DNA of 64,000 nt. It comes from Rotaria sordida (Eukaryota; Rotifera; Eurotatoria; Philodinida; Philodinidae). Numbering within the stretch: position 1 is the stretch's first letter; each line of letters opens with the position of its first letter. The position numbers and the translations under genes were made by a program. The notes beneath the pieces were generated by a model, which worked only from the letters and a program-made list of their open reading frames with translations, ran no database searches and was not told the DNA's origin. The stretch spans positions 1 to 64,000 of the forward strand of contig CAJNOL010000304.1 in NCBI GenBank assembly GCA_905250125.1. Reading direction: 5' to 3'. Positions 62,260-64,000 of the stretch are shown here, in pieces.

Positions 62260-62580
62260 TCAACTGTAAACTTTGAATAATGCTTTAATATTTGTTCCAC
62301 AAATTGGACATGCTACCAAACCATGACCACACGGCACGCATACACTAAAATGTCCACAAGGTACAAATGCCAATGCTCGATTTCTTGTCGAACATACAAT
62401 ACAAAGAGTATCAGAGTTTGTTGAACCTTGTTGTGATGTAGAATAAGATGATGATTGAAAAATTTGTTTATTATCATTATCCGATTCATTTAGACTTGTT
62501 ATAGCAGATTGCATATTGACCGTCTTATTACTCTCCGATGGTTCCATATTTGCGCAGTCGTCAATACCGTCGAGTTCGAT
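62260..62580 (-). CDS. IAP-type RING finger protein, 3' exon (possibly whole short protein)
   Basis: The exon runs from an acceptor (TTTTTTTTAG, AG at 62582-62581) to the stop at 62260. From the ATG at 62547 it encodes 95 residues; in-frame sequence continues upstream to the acceptor (IELDGIDDCAN), so a 5' exon is likely but was not found. The C-terminus is a C3HC4 RING: CIVC, CGHFSVC, CGHG, CPIC, ending IKALFKVYS. The spacing C-x2-C-x11-C-x-H-x3-C-x2-C-x6-C-x2-C is that of IAP, Neuralized and related single-RING E3 ligases. By family knowledge such a domain recruits E2 and promotes ubiquitination. The 45 residues before it are Ser/Asn/Gln-rich. No BIR domain is seen within the window. Confidence 0.75.
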   Translation of the reverse strand: MELDGIDDCANMEPSESNKTVNMQSAITSLNESDNDNKQIFQSSSYSTSQQGSTNSDTLCIVCSTRNRALAFVPCGHFSVCVPCGHGLVACPICGTNIKALFKVYS

Positions 62581-63230
62581 CTAAAAAAAAGAATATGAAA
62601 GTACAGTAGTCATTACATTGTGTAGAGCAAACAGCGAAAAAGAAAAGACAAACATTAAAATCTATATTGATAATCATATTTCTCTTGAATTTGTTCATAT
62701 GGATTTTCAATTAAAATGATCTCTACCTGTTTATTGATATTTTAGATCGCTAAACATTCAATATATCGCTCTATATATTGTAATTCAAAGTTATGCTACG
62801 ATTAGAACGATGGAATCTTATTGCATATTGACCTAGTAAAGGACGAATGTGGCTGGGAAATAGCAGTGGGTGGGAATTATTAACAAGTGCGACAAAATTT
62901 CTGTATTGATTTTGCTTTTGACGTAGGGTTGAAATGCAATATCATCAATACTTTATCCTTTTTTTGTGTTAGAAAGAGTAAAATGCCTAACGTAAAAATG
63001 TTTAAAAGAGTTTGATCGGAAATTTTTTTTCTAAAGGTCACAAAATTTGTTTCCAAATATATTTAATTGACTTTTTTCATTGTCAACTTTCGATATATAT
63101 ATAACTGCTCATTACAAGGATGACTTTCATGTAATATTAAAATAATTAATCTAACATAGAAGTAGACTGAACAATAAATAATTTAATTCAAAATTCAAAA
63201 TGAGGTTTGTAATGTGAAAACGGTATGAAT

Positions 63231-63353
63231 CCTCATCGCCGAAAATAAGATCATCGAAAACTCATGTCGCCGAAAGCACATGTAATTTTAGCGAAAATTT
63301 GCATGTGATTTCGGCGATGTGCGTTTTCGGTTATCATATTTTCGGCGATGAGG
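63231..63353. repeat. 52-bp-arm hairpin with CGCCGAAA motifs
   Basis: Arms 63231-63282 and 63302-63353 are reverse complements with about seven mismatches around a 19-bp loop. Each arm contains two ATCGCCGAAA-like strings (CCTCATCGCCGAAAAT at the outer end, GTCGCCGAAAGCACATG at the inner end), with a third partial copy (AGCGAAAAT) in the loop. Non-coding. It could be a tiny MITE or a structured RNA or DNA site. Confidence 0.8.
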
Positions 63354-63373
63354 TACACAACCTTCTACATGTA

Positions 63374-63393
63374 AAATATATATATATATATAT
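63374..63393. repeat. (AT)n microsatellite
   Basis: About ten AT units, 20 bp after the hairpin. Confidence 0.8.
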
Positions 63394-64000
63394 TCTAACA
63401 ACTTCTCTTTCGAAATAGAATTTAGTTTCTGAACTGTGATCACTAGTTACGAAGAATCGATGTTAACAGAAGATGCTATAATAGAATTGATATCGACTAT
63501 TCTGAAAGTTATAGAATATTTCGTTTTTTGATAGAATCATAGTCCTTCTATCCTTACGTTATAAAACTTGGACAAGAAGAATAAAAAAGAAAATCTTTCT
63601 TATTGGATGAAATTGTGAACGAGTTTCATAATACGTTTTGTTCTAAGATTTCTGTGACTTTCAGGAAACATTTGCGATCAAATTCTATGATATATTTTTG
63701 TACATAATGTTTTGGTCATTCTAAGAAAAAAGAATCAAGTTTCTACGCTATTACATTGCAACACTCACTCAAAAAGAAAAAAGATTAATGCATAATCGTT
63801 GTCACATCCGTTAAGTAAGAAGACAGAGAGAAAAAATTACCCAATGTATGATTAAGCCGTTCTGAAAGGAAGTTATGACATTCATAACACAAAAAAAATT
63901 AAACATATTTCTTCTCTTTCTATTTCATATAATTCATTTTGTTTGCCTTGTCATAGCTTAAAATATTTCAAATAATACAAAAAAAAAATGCACGAATAAA

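Larger units (their letters stand above)
62581..64000. other. right flank with hairpin and possible exons
   Basis: Contains a protein-like minus-strand stretch at 62655-62960 (uncertain), the CGCCGAAA hairpin at 63231-63353 and an (AT)n run at about 63374-63393. Nothing else is supported; upstream exons of the RING gene would be expected here. Confidence 0.45.

Noticed and set aside
1-64000. CRISPR arrays, bacterial operons, ribosome-binding sites
   Set aside because: The window is eukaryotic; repeats are isolated hairpins or microsatellites, not regularly spaced arrays.

Overview
This window is AT-rich animal DNA with intron-bearing genes. Most introns are only about 45-80 bp, GT-AG, with T-rich acceptors, and coding exons use A/T-ending codons heavily. 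An ADP-ribosyltransferase-fold/TPR gene, an orphan GPCR, RING-NHL and KH genes of this style, and hairpin-like intron insertions together suggest a bdelloid rotifer (Adineta/Rotaria type). That assignment is inference from gene style, not from a marker gene. A 10-base run of N (27259-27268) marks an assembly gap.

Layout, left to right. 1007-1563 (-) is a small single-pass membrane protein. 2334-2913 is a foldback made from two inverted Tc1/mariner 3' ends. 4429-9202 (+) is a seven-exon RING/B-box/coiled-coil/NHL-propeller protein; two of its introns are occupied by hairpin elements. 11710-15247 (+) is a KH-domain protein. 15502-27106 (-) is a 25-exon FHAD1-like FHA plus coiled-coil gene whose reading frame I could follow through every junction (about 1268 codons). 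28067-31351 (+) is an 11-exon coiled-coil protein transcribed divergently from it. 32290-34079 (+) is a second KH protein, paralogous to the first. 37553-38545 (+) is a single-exon rhodopsin-type GPCR. After a gene-poor 5 kb, 43917-46078 (+) is a three-exon 683-residue protein of no family I can name. 47251-47962 (-) is a small secreted protein. 51234-53731 (+) is an ART-fold/TPR protein whose catalytic glutamate is not evident. 56949-59193 (-) is a type I membrane protein with a SUEL-lectin-like and a CUB-like ectodomain and a long low-complexity tail. 62260-62580 (-) is an IAP-type RING exon.

How they may work together. There is no operon-like unit. FHAD1 and the coiled-coil gene share a divergent intergenic region. 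The two KH paralogs lie outside that pair and point the same way, consistent with an old segmental or ectopic duplication. Several very long introns in otherwise compact genes are filled by imperfect inverted-repeat (foldback) elements whose arms end close to the splice sites. That is the most striking structural theme of the window. The most novel-looking coding locus is 43917-46078.
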